DNA from: Pseudomonas sp. B21-023
GTDB taxonomy: Bacteria; Pseudomonadota; Gammaproteobacteria; Pseudomonadales; Pseudomonadaceae
Direction of reading: 5' to 3'
Length of the DNA: 64,000 bases
Assembly: GCF_024749165.1 (NCBI RefSeq)
Contig: NZ_CP087190.1
Location: forward strand, 3,631,501-3,695,500
Made by a program: the position numbers and the translations under genes
Part shown: piece after piece, positions 6,680 to 14,374 of the stretch
How positions within the stretch are numbered: position 1 is the first letter of the stretch
Layout: each line of letters begins with the position of its first letter
The notes under the pieces: model-generated
Seen by the model: only the letters and a program-made list of their open reading frames with translations
Told to the model about the DNA's origin: nothing
Databases searched by the model: none

Positions 6680-6975
6680 TTAGGAGTCCGCGCTCTTTAC
6701 ATGGCAAACCCCGTTGCCTCGGTTCTTACCGGTATATGAGACATCTGGCGAGCCATCCGGCTTGATCGACAGCGAGATAGTCACCTCGCTGCCCTTGGCT
6801 TCGAAGTAGTTGTCGTTGAACTTCTTCAGCTTCGCCTTTTTGCCATCGATGTAGATCGGGCCACCCTTGTCGGCGTGGACCTCAATGTCTCCGGGGCACG
6901 TAGCATTCAGCATCGGTATCCCGGCGTGTGCTGCACTAGATGCGACCAAAAAAGACCCAGCAGCAAACGCTTCAT
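6680..6975 (-). pseudogene. small secreted protein gene with a homopolymer frameshift in its signal peptide
   Basis: The ATG at 6975 with AAGGGG upstream starts MKRLLLGLF and then runs out of frame. The downstream frame reads LVASSAAHAGIPMLNATCPG and on to the stop at 6680. Joining the two across the six-A run at 6948-6953 (one base short) gives a textbook signal peptide, MKRLLLGLFLVASSAAHA, cleaved before GIP. The mature part of about 80 residues has two Cys and predicted beta strands; function unknown. Either the gene is broken, translation slips on the run, or the base call is wrong. Confidence 0.6.
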
Positions 6976-7110
6976 TTTCGGCCCCTTCAGTGTACCCATA
7001 GAGCAGAAGCAAAACCCATTTCCTCGCTGCCCACCAGCGCCTGCTCCTACTTCAACGATAAAGCGTACCCGTCGAATAGGTTATTTCCTTAGCAAAAACT
7101 GCAGCGAAAC

Positions 7111-7860
7111 TCATTTCTTGGCTTCTTTGATTGGAAATCCGGTAATACCGTCAGGAACCTTAATGGCTACGCCATCTATACGAAAAGTGCAAAGAAGAAG
7201 GACCAGCCAAACCAAAGCAAATCCCCCCCCGACATAGACGGGTATCCTGCTCGCGGAAAATCTACGCATGATAATGAAGTTCATTATTGGAGCCCACGGC
7301 CGGCTTACCTTCAAGTTATCTCGAATCCTGTCGCGATTTTTATTATCCTCAAAAAGATGAACCACCGTTCGCCTAACCTCCAGCCTATTTATCAAATCAC
7401 CGCTGACAGACAGAGATCTCTTATTTATCTGATTTCTAATTATTCGGTGCGCCATTAACCATAGAGTCATTTCGCGCTCAGCACTTCTAGTATTTATCTC
7501 CCAGTGCTCTTGCCAGTACTTTGCGCCAGCAGCCATGCCAGCCTGAAATAGCGAGGTACAGAAACCAACCAAGCAAATCATCAAACTTACAACTGGGACC
7601 ATCGCAGCGGATTGACAAATCCCTGCGAAGAGGACCCCTTGAAAGATCATGAAGAAGTTATTCCGCTGAATGAGCTGCGTAATTTCAAACCCCCGCTGCC
7701 TGAGACATTCACCGTAAATAGATTTCCACGCTTTCAGCTCTTCAACAGCAACAAGGATAGAGACTTCCACATCTTTGTCTTTGATATTTTTGCTTAAAAC
7801 CCTCTCTCGCATTTCATCAAACTTAAAAGGAAGAGGCATTTCTTTTTGTTCGGTTGTCAT
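7111..7860 (-). CDS. RipA-like membrane protein
   Basis: A 249-residue protein. A soluble helical N-terminus leads to WKSIYGECLRQRGFEITQLI and two adjacent membrane segments (about residues 70-110). A basic cytoplasmic region follows, then a final membrane helix (VYVGGGFALVWLVLLLCTF, about 211-230). The layout resembles the RipA-type small membrane proteins. Function in a prophage is unknown; exclusion of other phages at the membrane is a possibility. The gene is clearly AT-richer than its surroundings. It starts at ATG 7860. Confidence 0.55.
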   Translation of the reverse strand: MTTEQKEMPLPFKFDEMRERVLSKNIKDKDVEVSILVAVEELKAWKSIYGECLRQRGFEITQLIQRNNFFMIFQGVLFAGICQSAAMVPVVSLMICLVGFCTSLFQAGMAAGAKYWQEHWEINTRSAEREMTLWLMAHRIIRNQINKRSLSVSGDLINRLEVRRTVVHLFEDNKNRDRIRDNLKVSRPWAPIMNFIIMRRFSASRIPVYVGGGFALVWLVLLLCTFRIDGVAIKVPDGITGFPIKEAKK

Positions 7861-7936
7861 AACAGGGTCTCTGCGGCCAATGCTTGTGCACCCTACTTCA
7901 AAACCAAGCCATTAGCCACTATTACTAGGTATTCCG

Positions 7937-8326
7937 ATGCCCACAGAAAACCGATCCAACACCGAGAAGAAACTCTGCATCCGTGACTGTCGCGAATGCG
8001 GCAGCACCGCCCTGACTTGGCAGACCCACAACAGGAACGCCGGTCACGCTCAACATGGCCGGCTCACCACACAAGATGTTCAGTGCCTGCTGGTGCTGGG
8101 CTGCGATGAGTGCTCCGAGACCCTTGCCGTTCTAACCGCTGACCAAGTCGCAGCTTGGCTAACTGACGCAATGCAAATCAGCGCAGAGCCGGAGATCACA
8201 TACGGCCCAACCCCGGGATGTAAGCATTGCGAGGAAGCTGAACGCTGCCGGCTCACGGACTGCCCCGAATGCGATGCACAGCTATATGAAGACGTGAACG
8301 GTGATGGCGTGCGCCCAAATACCTGA
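7937..8326 (+). CDS. hypothetical Cys-rich protein, possible zinc ribbons
   Basis: A 129-residue protein with several CxxC pairs: CRECGS near residue 18, CDECSE near 55, CKHCEE near 95 and CPECDA near 110. They look like two zinc-ribbon knuckle sets. A helical stretch (LTADQVAAWLTDAM) separates them. A nucleic-acid or protein-binding role is plausible but not shown. It begins at ATG 7937 and stands alone between genes on the opposite strand and the next small plus-strand gene. Confidence 0.55.
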   Translation: MPTENRSNTEKKLCIRDCRECGSTALTWQTHNRNAGHAQHGRLTTQDVQCLLVLGCDECSETLAVLTADQVAAWLTDAMQISAEPEITYGPTPGCKHCEEAERCRLTDCPECDAQLYEDVNGDGVRPNT

Positions 8327-8415
8327 GCCTGGCACAAAGAGCACTTTTGTACTCCTTTCAATATGAACCCTCTTCCCTCAACTCGCCGCCGCGATACAGA
8401 GGTTAAGGAATCGTC

Positions 8416-8736
8416 ATGCCTGAACTACTCGAACTACAGCGCGGCCGCACCTATCGCGGCAAGAAGCCCGCATGCGTGCGGAGCTGCGGCCTGGTAAATG
8501 ATCGCACCGTTATCTATATCAGCGTGGATGAGGTCCAGTACGACGGACCATCAGTGGCCCCTGGGCGCCACTATCCGCGTGCCGCCAGGCGAATACGCAT
8601 CCTGGCCACCAGCCAAGCGGACAAAATCGGGGGGAGCCGGCCAGCCAGATTTAAGTCGGTCTCGGACCCAAGACGACTAGCTGAGCGACCCAAACTAATC
8701 ATGACGAATTCGCTGGGCAGGGTCTGTAAAGGCTGA
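8416..8736 (+). CDS. small hypothetical phage protein, possibly frameshifted
   Basis: The first 50 or so residues (MPELLELQRGRTYRGKKPAC onward, with VNDRTVIYISVDEVQYDGPS) read as a compact beta-rich phage protein. After GRHYPR the frame becomes Arg-rich and unstructured, whereas the neighbouring frame gives VPPGEYASWPPAKRTKSGG and stops at 8680, which looks like a more natural end. A single-base indel near 8577-8585 would explain this. AAGGA precedes the ATG. Function unknown. Confidence 0.45.
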   Translation: MPELLELQRGRTYRGKKPACVRSCGLVNDRTVIYISVDEVQYDGPSVAPGRHYPRAARRIRILATSQADKIGGSRPARFKSVSDPRRLAERPKLIMTNSLGRVCKG

Positions 8737-8742
8737 TCCCCA

Positions 8743-8925
8743 CTAAACCCGCTGGCGACTCGACCTATAGCCCGCACCGAGCAACAACAAGCCAGGCACC
8801 AGTAGCCCAACTGCGGTGTAGCCGAAGGCTTCCTGCCCCGACGCACCTACAGCGGCGAAGGCGGCACCAATCGCAACGAGCGGTGCGCCTGCGAAGTAGA
8901 ACGGTTTATTGGCTGTCTTGCCCAT
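8743..8925 (-). CDS. small two-helix membrane protein
   Basis: A 60-residue protein with two hydrophobic segments (FAGAPLVAIGAAFAAVG and YTAVGLLVPGLLLLGAGY) and a basic C-terminus. GGAGGA lies seven bases before ATG 8925, which supports real translation. Small membrane proteins of this form occur near integrase modules in prophages; holin-like or exclusion roles are possible but unsupported. Confidence 0.6.
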   Translation of the reverse strand: MGKTANKPFYFAGAPLVAIGAAFAAVGASGQEAFGYTAVGLLVPGLLLLGAGYRSSRQRV

Positions 8926-8992
8926 ATCGATCCTCCTGATTGAGGCCCCATTTAATCACACCTGCCGCCACCAACGGCGTGGAGACCATCAC

Positions 8993-9235
8993 ATGCAAAC
9001 CGAGATTCTTTCGGACGAAGAGCTAGCCGAGCTGACTGGCTATAAGGCCAGGGGATATCAGCGCCGCTGGCTAGAGGAACGTGGTTGGGTATTCGTTGAA
9101 ACCCGAAGCGGGCGCCCACTGGTTGGCCGCCATTACGTCCGCATGAAGCTGGGCGTGAGCCTTGGAATAGTGCCAACGGCGTCACCGCCACCTGTAGTCC
9201 CTGCGTGGACACCTGACATTTCGAAGGTGAGGTGA
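8993..9235 (+). CDS. DUF4224 protein (excisionase-position small protein)
   Basis: An 80-residue protein beginning MQTEILSDEELAELTGYKAR, then WLEERGWVFVETRSGRP and GRHYVRMKL, the pattern of DUF4224. These small proteins lie directly before phage integrase genes; a role in directionality of recombination has been suggested by position only. The stop TGA is one base before the integrase ATG, so the pair is coupled. ATG 8993 is chosen over the in-frame upstream codon because homology begins there. Confidence 0.75.
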   Translation: MQTEILSDEELAELTGYKARGYQRRWLEERGWVFVETRSGRPLVGRHYVRMKLGVSLGIVPTASPPPVVPAWTPDISKVR

Positions 9236-9236
9236 A

Positions 9237-10298
9237 ATGCGCCCACGGAAGACTGAGAACCGTGACCTGCCGCCCGGCATGTACCGGCGCAAGCGCACTA
9301 GTAAAAGCAAGAAAAACCCTGGCAAGGAGTGGATCAGCTACTTCTACTTGGATAAGTCTGGGAAGCCGGTACCGCTGGGCACTGACCTGAACCTGGCAAG
9401 GCTGAAATGGGCCGAGCTGGAAGCGAAGGAGAAACCCAAGGACCTGGTCACCATGGGGGCGATATTTGACCGATACGAGCGCGACATCATCCCGAAGAAG
9501 GCGCCGCGCACTCAGAAAGACAACCTGGCCGAAATACGCCAGTTGCGCAGCTACTTCGAGAAGGCTCCAATCGACGGCATTACGCCCGCTCATGTAGCGA
9601 AGTACCGCGACGCCAGGACGGCGCCGGTCCGTGCAAACCGAGAGCTCGCCACCCTGTCGCACATCTTCAACATCGCCCGTGAATGGGGCCTTACCAACCA
9701 GAAGAACCCCTGCCAGGGTGTACGCAAGAATAAGGAGGTGCCGCGGGACTTCTACGCGAACGACGCAATCTGGAGCGCGGTTTACGCGAAAGCGGTGGGC
9801 GAATTGAAGGATGCCATGGACTTGGCATATTTGACGGGCCAGCGTCCGGCGGACGTGCTGGCAATGAGGAAGGATGACATCGAGGGCAAGGCCCTAGGCG
9901 TAAAGCAGAAGAAGACCCAGAAGAAGCTGCGGATCATGCTTGAGGTGGACGGAGTAGAAAGCAGCTTGGGCGCGTTGATCAGAAAGATTCTGGAGCGGAA
10001 CGCACCCCATGGATCGCCCTACCTGTTGCTGACCGATTCAGGCAAACGGGTCTCGGCGGCCATGCTTCGCCATCGATGGGACGATGCCAGGGAGGAAGCT
10101 GTGAAGGAAGCAGTCGCAGCCGGCGACCAGGTCCTGGCCGGCAGGATCAGCCAGTTCCAGTTCCGAGACATCCGCCCAAAAGCTGCATCGGAAATCACTG
10201 ACGTCGACCACGCCAGCCTGCTGCTGGGGCACACCAAGGGCGACATCACCGAACGGGTTTACCGCCGTGTTGGAGCCTTGGCGAAACCCACGAAATAG
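9237..10298 (+). CDS. int: tyrosine-type phage integrase
   Basis: A 353-residue tyrosine recombinase. Residues 1-60 form the arm-type DNA-binding region, about 70-150 the core-binding domain (SAM-like), and the rest the catalytic domain. Catalytic residues seen are Arg203 (LTGQRPADV), Arg313 (FRDIRPKAAS), His332 (LLLGHT) and nucleophile Tyr342 (ERVYRR). It inserts and excises the prophage at the adjacent tRNA-Ser. It faces the tRNA 3' end, the usual geometry, with 111 bases between its stop and the tRNA. Codon use resembles the host. Confidence 0.93.
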   Translation: MRPRKTENRDLPPGMYRRKRTSKSKKNPGKEWISYFYLDKSGKPVPLGTDLNLARLKWAELEAKEKPKDLVTMGAIFDRYERDIIPKKAPRTQKDNLAEIRQLRSYFEKAPIDGITPAHVAKYRDARTAPVRANRELATLSHIFNIAREWGLTNQKNPCQGVRKNKEVPRDFYANDAIWSAVYAKAVGELKDAMDLAYLTGQRPADVLAMRKDDIEGKALGVKQKKTQKKLRIMLEVDGVESSLGALIRKILERNAPHGSPYLLLTDSGKRVSAAMLRHRWDDAREEAVKEAVAAGDQVLAGRISQFQFRDIRPKAASEITDVDHASLLLGHTKGDITERVYRRVGALAKPTK

Positions 10299-10324
10299 AG
10301 AAAGTTTTGCCAGCGCTGACAAAT

Positions 10325-10360
10325 AAAACCATTCCCAAGGGTGTTCCCATGGGTAGTTTT
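10325..10360. repeat. imperfect inverted repeat between integrase and tRNA
   Basis: The arms start AAAACCATTCCC and end GGGTAGTTTT, with TTCCCATGGG near the centre. It lies between int and the attachment site, where integrase arm sites or an int terminator would be expected. No poly-U follows immediately, so its role is open. Confidence 0.3.
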
Positions 10361-10380
10361 ACTATGCCCCAAAAACGCAA

Positions 10381-10404
10381 AAAGCCCTGAAAAATCAGGG
10401 CTTT
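10381..10404 (-). terminator. terminator of the tRNA-Ser gene
   Basis: AAAGCCCTGA pairs with TCAGGGCTTT over a short A-rich loop. Read leftward it follows the tRNA 3' end by six bases and is trailed by TTTTTG and GTTTTTGG. Confidence 0.7.
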
Positions 10405-10409
10405 GAATG

Positions 10410-10497
10410 TGGCGGAAGCGTAGAGATTCGAACTCTAGGATAGTTGCCCATCGACGGTTTTCAAGACCGTTGCCTTAAACCACTCGGCCACGCTTCC
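10410..10497 (-). tRNA. tRNA-Ser(UGA), prophage integration site
   Basis: On the minus strand the 88-base sequence runs from GGAAGCG to CGCTTCC-GCCA with encoded CCA. It has D-arm GCCGAGTGG, anticodon loop CTTGAAA (anticodon TGA), a long class II variable arm, and T-arm GTTCGAATC. It decodes UCN serine codons. The integrase gene faces its 3' end. The intact tRNA at this junction means the duplicated 3' fragment should lie at the other, unseen prophage end. Confidence 0.95.
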
Positions 10498-10643
10498 AGC
10501 TGTTTTGCGGCGGCAATAATACCTTAATGTAACAAGCTGTCAAACTCTCTGTGTCGCGGCTTGCGACAGCTCTGATATGCTCTGCACCATACGTTCCACT
10601 ACCGCAGGTCCCGGACCGCGGTCTCACCCCAAAGGAGTGCGCC

Positions 10644-11315
10644 ATGCGCGAACAGGATTACGCCGTCCAACACGGCCAGCAGGTCGAGCAGCAGGAGGTC
10701 AGCAAGGTCCTGCGCAACACGTACAGCCTGCTGGCTCTCACCCTCGCCTTCAGCGGCATCATGGCCTTCGTCGCCCAGCAGATGCGTGTCGGCTACCCGA
10801 ACATCTTCGTGGTGCTGATCGGCTTCTACGGTTTGTTCTTCCTCACCAACAAGCTGCGTGACTCGGCCTGGGGCCTGGTTTCTACCTTCGCCCTCACCGG
10901 CTTCATGGGCTTCATCCTCGGCCCGATCCTCAACCGCTACCTGGGCATGGCCGGTGGCGCCGAAGTGGTCAGCTCGGCCTTCGCCATGACCGCCCTGGTG
11001 TTCGGCGGCCTGTCGGCCTACGTGCTGATCACCCGCAAGGACATGAGCTTCCTCAGCGGCTTCATCACCGCCGGCTTCTTCGTCCTGCTGGGTGCCGTGG
11101 TGGCTAGCTTCTTCTTCCAGATCAGCGGCCTGCAACTGGCGATCAGCGCTGGCTTCGTGCTGTTCTCGTCGGTCTGCATCCTGTTCCAGACCAGCGCCAT
11201 CATCCATGGCGGCGAGCGCAACTACATCATGGCTACCATCAGCCTGTACGTGTCGATCTACAACCTGTTCGTCAGCCTGCTGCAGCTGTTCGGCATCATG
11301 GGCCGCGACGACTGA
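10644..11315 (+). CDS. BI-1 (Bax inhibitor-1/YccA) family membrane protein
   Basis: A 223-residue protein with seven membrane segments after a cytoplasmic N-terminus (about residues 25-220), the TMBIM/UPF0005 layout. The E. coli relative YccA binds and restrains FtsH; E. coli YbhL is another relative. The start at ATG 10644 follows AAAGGAG. It is the first clearly host gene right of the prophage and is followed by its own terminator. Confidence 0.88.
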   Translation: MREQDYAVQHGQQVEQQEVSKVLRNTYSLLALTLAFSGIMAFVAQQMRVGYPNIFVVLIGFYGLFFLTNKLRDSAWGLVSTFALTGFMGFILGPILNRYLGMAGGAEVVSSAFAMTALVFGGLSAYVLITRKDMSFLSGFITAGFFVLLGAVVASFFFQISGLQLAISAGFVLFSSVCILFQTSAIIHGGERNYIMATISLYVSIYNLFVSLLQLFGIMGRDD

Positions 11316-11340
11316 TCGAATCGGTTGCCAGCGCTTCAGG

Positions 11341-11365
11341 AAAAGCCCGCTTCGGCGGGCTTTTT
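11341..11365 (+). terminator. terminator after the BI-1 family gene
   Basis: AAAAGCCCGC, a TTCG loop and GCGGGCTTTTT form a classic intrinsic terminator 25 bases after the stop codon. Confidence 0.88.
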
Positions 11366-11527
11366 CATGCCCGTTGAACAGCGCCAGGAACCTCACAAAC
11401 ATTGACTTAAAAGTCAGCTTATTAGCACCTTCCTCCGCGATTGTGCACCCATCGTGCTTGCCTCTACCGCAATGGCCGTTCTGCCCGTAGAATGCGCTCC
11501 TTTTTTCTTCCGGGGCGGCATTTTCCC

Positions 11528-12907
11528 ATGAGTTCACACGAACACGGCCCAGGCGCGGCGGCGCCTGCCAATGAACTGGTCCTAGGCCTCGAGGACAAGC
11601 CTCGCTTGCTGATCGGCCTGCTGGCAGCACTGCAGCATTTGTTGGCAATCATCGTGCCGATCGTCACGCCAGGCCTGCTAATCTGCCAGGCGCTGGGCGT
11701 GTCGGCGCGTGATACCAACCTGATCGTGTCGATGTCGCTGGTGATCTCGGGCATCGCCACCTTTGTCCAGTGCAAGCGCTTTGGGCCGTTCGGCGCCGGG
11801 CTGTTGATCGTGCAAGGCACCAGCTTCAACTTCGTCGGCCCGCTGATCGCCGGCGGCGCGCTGATGGTCAAGCAGGGCACGCCAGTCGAGGGCGTGATGG
11901 CGGCGATCTTCGGCGTGGTCATCGCCGGTTCGTTCGTGGAAATGGGCGTGTCGCGCATCCTGCCCTTCGTCAAGCGCCTGATTACCCCGCTGGTGACCGG
12001 CATCGTCGTGCTGATGATCGGCCTGACCTTGATCAAGGTCGGCCTGATCAGCATGGGCGGCGGCTTCGGCGCCATGGCCAACGGCACCTTCGCCGATGGC
12101 GAGAACCTGCTGCTGTCGGGCGTGGTGCTGGCGATCATCGTCATCCTCAACCGTGTCCCGGTGGTATGGATGCGCAGCTGCGCCATCGTCATCGCCCTGG
12201 CTGTGGGCTACGCCCTGGCCGGCTACCTGGGCCGCCTGGACTTCACTGGCATGCACCAGGCCGCACTGTTCCAGGTGCCGACGCCGTTGCACTTCGGCCT
12301 GGGCTTCTCCTGGTCGCTGTTCATCCCGATGCTGGTGATCTACCTGGTCACCTCGCTGGAGGCCATCGGTGACGTGACTGCGACCAGCAAGGTTTCACGC
12401 CAGCCGGTCGAAGGCCCGGTGTGGATGCAGCGGATCAAGGGCGGGGTGCTGGTCAACGGTGCCAACTCGCTGCTGGCGGGCCTGTTCAACACCTTCCCCA
12501 GCTCGATTTTCGCCCAGAACAACGGCGTGATTCAGCTGACCGGCATTGCCAGCCGCCATATCGGTATCTGGATCGCCGCCATGCTGGTCCTGCTGGGCCT
12601 GTTCCCGTCGGTTGCCGGGGTGATCCAGGCAGTGCCGGAGCCAGTGCTCGGCGGCGCGGCCATGGTGATGTTCGGCGCCGTCGCGGCCTCGGGTATCAAT
12701 ATCCTCGCCAGCACCCGCCTCGACCGCCGCGCCCTGCTGATCATCGCCGTGTCGCTGTCGCTGGGCCTGGGCGTGGCCCAAGTGCCGGAGTTCCTCGCGC
12801 ACATGCCGTCGGCGCTGCGCAACGTACTGGAGTCGGGTGTCGCCACCGGCGGCATCTGTGCCCTGGTGCTCAACTGGTTCCTGCCGGAAAGCAAAGACCA
12901 GGCCTGA
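11528..12907 (+). CDS. xanthine/uracil permease family (NCS2) transporter
   Basis: A 459-residue inner-membrane symporter of the nucleobase:cation symporter-2 family with about 12-14 membrane segments. Family marks include QHLLAIIVPIVTPGLL near the N-terminus, LVTSLEAIGDVTATSKVSRQ in the middle (the conserved Glu in the substrate region) and NTFPSSIFAQNNGVIQLTGI. It most resembles the xanthine branch (XanP/XanQ) by the SRQPVEGPVW segment; the exact purine substrate is not proven. ATG 11528 gives the expected N-terminus. Monocistronic with a terminator. Confidence 0.85.
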   Translation: MSSHEHGPGAAAPANELVLGLEDKPRLLIGLLAALQHLLAIIVPIVTPGLLICQALGVSARDTNLIVSMSLVISGIATFVQCKRFGPFGAGLLIVQGTSFNFVGPLIAGGALMVKQGTPVEGVMAAIFGVVIAGSFVEMGVSRILPFVKRLITPLVTGIVVLMIGLTLIKVGLISMGGGFGAMANGTFADGENLLLSGVVLAIIVILNRVPVVWMRSCAIVIALAVGYALAGYLGRLDFTGMHQAALFQVPTPLHFGLGFSWSLFIPMLVIYLVTSLEAIGDVTATSKVSRQPVEGPVWMQRIKGGVLVNGANSLLAGLFNTFPSSIFAQNNGVIQLTGIASRHIGIWIAAMLVLLGLFPSVAGVIQAVPEPVLGGAAMVMFGAVAASGINILASTRLDRRALLIIAVSLSLGLGVAQVPEFLAHMPSALRNVLESGVATGGICALVLNWFLPESKDQA

Positions 12908-12927
12908 GCCCCGCCAGCCAGAACAGA

Positions 12928-12955
12928 AGCCCGTGCCCACCCGCACGGGCTTTTT
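12928..12955 (+). terminator. terminator after the xanthine permease gene
   Basis: AGCCCGTGC and GCACGGGCT form a nine-base stem with a six-base loop, followed by TTTTTGC. Confidence 0.85.
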
Positions 12956-12992
12956 GCTTTATCATGGCCGCATTCATTTGCTCGAGCCTTAC

Positions 12993-13385
12993 ATGAAATT
13001 CGCCATTGCGGTCTTTTCCCCGGCCCATGCGCCCTCCTCCCGCCGCGCCTTGCGCTTTGCCGAGGCGGTGCTGGCCGGCGGGCATGAAATTGCCCGGCTG
13101 TTCTTCTACCAGGACGGGGTGCACAGTGCCTCGGCCAATATCGTCGCGCCCCAGGATGAGCTGGACGTGGCCGCGCAGTGGCGCGCTTTCGTCAGCGATC
13201 ACCGGCTCGACGCCGTGGTGTGCATTGCCGCCGCCCTGCGCCGGGGTGTGCTCGACGACACCGAGGCCAACCGCTACCAGCGCCCGGCGGTGAACCTGCC
13301 GATGCCGTGGGAGCTGTCCGGCCTGGGCCAGCTGCACGAAGCCGCGCAACTGGCCGACCGCCTGGTCTGCTTCGGAGGTGATTGA
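12993..13385 (+). CDS. tusD: sulfur relay protein TusD
   Basis: A 130-residue DsrE-like protein. It takes persulfide sulfur from TusA (loaded by IscS) and passes it to TusE for 2-thiolation of the wobble uridine by MnmA. The catalytic Cys is in AVVCIAAALRRGV (about residue 78). It starts at ATG 12993, giving the standard MKFAIAVF N-terminus. First gene of a tight tusD-tusC-tusB-tusE-ybiB cluster; mnmA is elsewhere in the window at 34251. Confidence 0.93.
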   Translation: MKFAIAVFSPAHAPSSRRALRFAEAVLAGGHEIARLFFYQDGVHSASANIVAPQDELDVAAQWRAFVSDHRLDAVVCIAAALRRGVLDDTEANRYQRPAVNLPMPWELSGLGQLHEAAQLADRLVCFGGD

Positions 13386-13386
13386 A

Positions 13387-13746
13387 ATGGCCAAGTCCTT
13401 GCTGATCATCAGCCGCCAGGCGCCATGGAGCGGCCCGTCCGCTCGCGAAGCCCTGGACATCGCCCTGGCCGGTGGCGCCTTCGATTTGCCGCTGGGCATG
13501 CTGTTCCTCGATGACGGCGTGTTCCAGCTCGCCGCCGCACAGCAGCCAGACGCCGTGCAACAGAAGAACCTGGCCGCCAACCTCCAGGCCCTGCCGATGT
13601 TCGGTGTGGAGGAATTGTTCGCCTGTGGCCACAGCCTCGCCCGCCGAGGGCTGGACAACGATGCCCTGTCACTGCCGGTGGAAGTGCTCGACAACGCCGC
13701 ACTGACCGCACTGATTGCCCGTTTCGACCAGGTGGTGACGCTCTGA
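13387..13746 (+). CDS. tusC: sulfur relay protein TusC
   Basis: A 119-residue DsrF-like subunit of the TusBCD hexamer (sequence MAKSLLIISRQAPWSGPSAR onward, with GMLFLDDGVFQL). It lacks the catalytic cysteine of TusD and is structural. The start at ATG 13387 follows GGAGG at the end of tusD; its stop overlaps the tusB start by one base, so translation is coupled. Confidence 0.93.
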   Translation: MAKSLLIISRQAPWSGPSAREALDIALAGGAFDLPLGMLFLDDGVFQLAAAQQPDAVQQKNLAANLQALPMFGVEELFACGHSLARRGLDNDALSLPVEVLDNAALTALIARFDQVVTL

Positions 13747-14042
13747 TGACGACCCTGCACGTAATCGCCCATTCGCCCTTCGGTGACGAGCGCCTGGCCA
13801 GTTGCCTGCGTCTACTTGGCCCGCAGGACGCGCTGCTGCTGTGCGGTGACGCCACCTACGCGCTCAAGGCCGGCACCGAGCCCTTCGCTGCCCTGCAGGC
13901 CGCCAATCTCGGCGAGCGCCTGTTCGCCCTCGCCGAAGACCTGCGGGCCCGCGCCCTCGACAGCCAATTGGCCAAGGCAGTGGACTACCCAGCCTTTGTC
14001 GAGCTCACCCTGCACCACGACAAGGTCAACAGCTGGCTATGA
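13746..14042 (+). CDS. tusB: sulfur relay protein TusB
   Basis: A 98-residue DsrH-like subunit of TusBCD (HVIAHSPFGDERLASCLRLL, later DAVLL-type strand DALLLCGDATYAL). Length fits the family (about 95). It overlaps tusC by one base and tusE by four, consistent with a single operon for tRNA s2U synthesis. Confidence 0.9.
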   Translation: MTTLHVIAHSPFGDERLASCLRLLGPQDALLLCGDATYALKAGTEPFAALQAANLGERLFALAEDLRARALDSQLAKAVDYPAFVELTLHHDKVNSWL

Positions 14043-14374
14043 GCACCCTGACTGTCGGCGAGCGCAGCATCGCCCTGGACAAGGACGGCTTTCTGGTCGA
14101 GCTGCAGGACTGGTCCCCCGAAGTCGCCGAAGCCCTAGCCACGCGCGAAAGCATCGCCCTGACCGCAGACCACTGGGAAATCCTCGAGCTGCTGCGCCAG
14201 TTCTACCAGGAGTACCAGCTGTCGCCGGCCACGCGCCCGCTGATCAAGTACACCGCGCTCAAGCTCGGCGCCGAGAAAGGCAACAGCCCGCACCTCAATC
14301 GCCTGTTCAACGGCACCCCCGCCAAACTCGCCGCCAAACTGGCGGGCCTGCCCAAGCCGACTAATTGCATATGA
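14039..14374 (+). CDS. tusE: sulfur relay protein TusE (DsrC family)
   Basis: A 111-residue DsrC-family protein. It accepts persulfide from TusD on its penultimate cysteine (C-terminus PTNCI) and delivers it to MnmA. Conserved LTADHWEILELLRQFYQEY and PATRPLIKY are present. It overlaps tusB and, by ATGA, the next gene. Confidence 0.94.
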   Translation: MSTLTVGERSIALDKDGFLVELQDWSPEVAEALATRESIALTADHWEILELLRQFYQEYQLSPATRPLIKYTALKLGAEKGNSPHLNRLFNGTPAKLAAKLAGLPKPTNCI

